This document shows positions 59,124 through 60,000 of a stretch of 60,000 bases of DNA, in pieces (position 1 is the first letter of the stretch; the number at the start of each line of letters is the position of its first letter). The notes beneath the pieces are model-generated. The model was not told the DNA's origin. It did no database searches and saw only the letters and a list, made by a program, of their open reading frames with translations. Made by a program: the position numbers and the translations under genes. Origin of the DNA: Polytrichum commune (lineage: Eukaryota > Streptophyta > Polytrichopsida > Polytrichales > Polytrichaceae); assembly GCA_950295325.1 (NCBI GenBank), contig OX485808.1:26124527-26184526 (forward strand), written 5' to 3'.

Positions 59124-60000
59124 TCAATAATTTGTTCACCCTCCTTTAGAAGCTAAAACAACTTGCATACAATTGGGCATGCTATGATAGAACTTTTGAC
59201 ACTACTTAGGAGTGTTGGAATGGAAAGAAGTTTGTACATGCTCCCACAATTGAAGCATTCATTTGGTTGGTGTGGTTACTCATTTGCTCTTCGTTTCACA
59301 AGTGCTTGCACATGCTGCATTGGATTTAGGTCAAGTGATTGAGGAGGCCAAGTACATTAAAATTTTGCATAGACAATCATTGCTTGACTAATTCTGTAGT
59401 ATGTTTACGATCATTATCATGGTGAAATATGGCACAAGGAGAGTTGAAATGGTACCATTCAATTGTCTTCATGACTGCATCTTGAAGAATGCTAAGGCAC
59501 AAAGCTTGTGTCATCTTTTCCCTTTATCTTGCTCATGTAACCCATGTCACGGGAAGTCACACAACCCCGCACAAAAGTGCACCACCTTCACATTCGATTG
59601 TTTGACTCACATGATGAGCTTGTAATTGAGATTCTCCATCCCTCACCCAACACCAATCGTGACCATGATACTAAAATCAATTGATTTTAGTCTCATACTA
59701 AAATCCACCCTATGCGAAACATGGATAGTCCAATCTCAATGATGTTGAGCAAATTCCAACCTGCAACACACATTCTTGGTTGTGAACAACAACTTCTCCT
59801 ACTTCTCTAATGACCCAAGATATGTTTCAAGAAGTGCGCGCCTAACTAAGCTTATGTTGGTGCTCACTACCACATTCAAGTGCTAACTTAAAGCATTCCT
59901 CGTGTCTACATTAGTATTTAGTTCACCAACTGTGATGGCTCTTACACACGCTTGTCATTGAGCAAGGGTGATGCTTCTTGGACGCCGTTCTCTTGCAAGC
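59124..60000 (-). pseudogene. Tc1/mariner-like transposase pseudogene (runs off the window)
   Basis: Read on the minus strand, broken frames carry Tc1 transposase landmarks in order: GYMSKIKG, MKTIEWYHFN, then FHHDNDRKHTTELVKQ (second catalytic Asp region), LSMQNFNVL, a PQS-DLNP-like region, LVKRRANE, and the C-terminal MPNCMQVVLASKGG with a premature stop before TNY and the final stop at 59124-59126. At least four stops or frameshifts are present. The N-terminal DNA-binding part lies beyond 60000. Confidence 0.82.

Noticed and set aside
42000-60000. CRISPR array or prokaryotic-style operon
   Set aside because: Repeats are dispersed or TIR-type, not evenly spaced; spliced nuclear genes show this is eukaryotic DNA.

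Overview
The window is nuclear DNA of a land plant. It has GT-AG introns of 0.1-1.5 kb, plant-type housekeeping genes (chloroplast ClpC with a transit-peptide-like N-terminus, plant eIF1A, Sec62) and long TE-rich intergenic stretches. A DYRK kinase with a DYRK-homology box, plus abundant Tc1-, pogo- and Harbinger-like relics, would suit a non-seed plant such as a bryophyte, but I cannot fix the lineage from sequence alone.

Gene-bearing part (1-41 kb). (1) 553-2927 (+): four-exon coiled-coil membrane protein of unknown function. (2) 3658-4362 (-): small three-exon membrane protein, rebuilt from splice phases. (3) 4968-5405 (-): intronless eIF1A, with a decayed tandem copy of its C-terminal coding/3'UTR segment downstream. 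(4) 8013-12925 (+): nine-exon Dbp4/DDX10-type DEAD-box helicase for ribosome biogenesis. Its start region carries telo boxes and it is flanked by related MITEs. (5) 16867-21604 (+): nine-exon plastid ClpC chaperone. (6) 22418-30365 (-): fourteen-exon DYRK-family kinase, convergent with clpC. (7) 37952-40941 (+): five-exon Sec62 translocon subunit. The recognised genes serve unrelated housekeeping roles (translation initiation, rRNA processing, plastid proteolysis, ER translocation, signalling) and do not look like a functional cluster.

The accessory part (6-8, 13-15, 33-37 and 41-60 kb) is a layered transposon graveyard. It holds five elements with terminal inverted repeats and TAA/TTA target duplications (three families), a pogo-like TA-flanked element keeping a transposase C-terminus, an hAT-like element with an 8-bp duplication sitting inside a LINE ORF, a tRNA-derived SINE with a 14-bp duplication, LINE RNase H and RT remnants, a SWIM zinc-finger transposase remnant, a Tc1-like transposase pseudogene running off the right edge, a 169-bp foldback and a 32-bp-stem hairpin. 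Several local tandem duplications also occur.

I found no convincing undescribed multi-gene system. The best leads are the small membrane gene, the same-strand 251-codon ORF inside a DYRK intron, the eIF1A tail duplication, the long hairpin, and the nested TE insertions whose empty sites can be read directly. Exon borders come from reading frames and splice dinucleotides without transcripts, so single junctions may be off.
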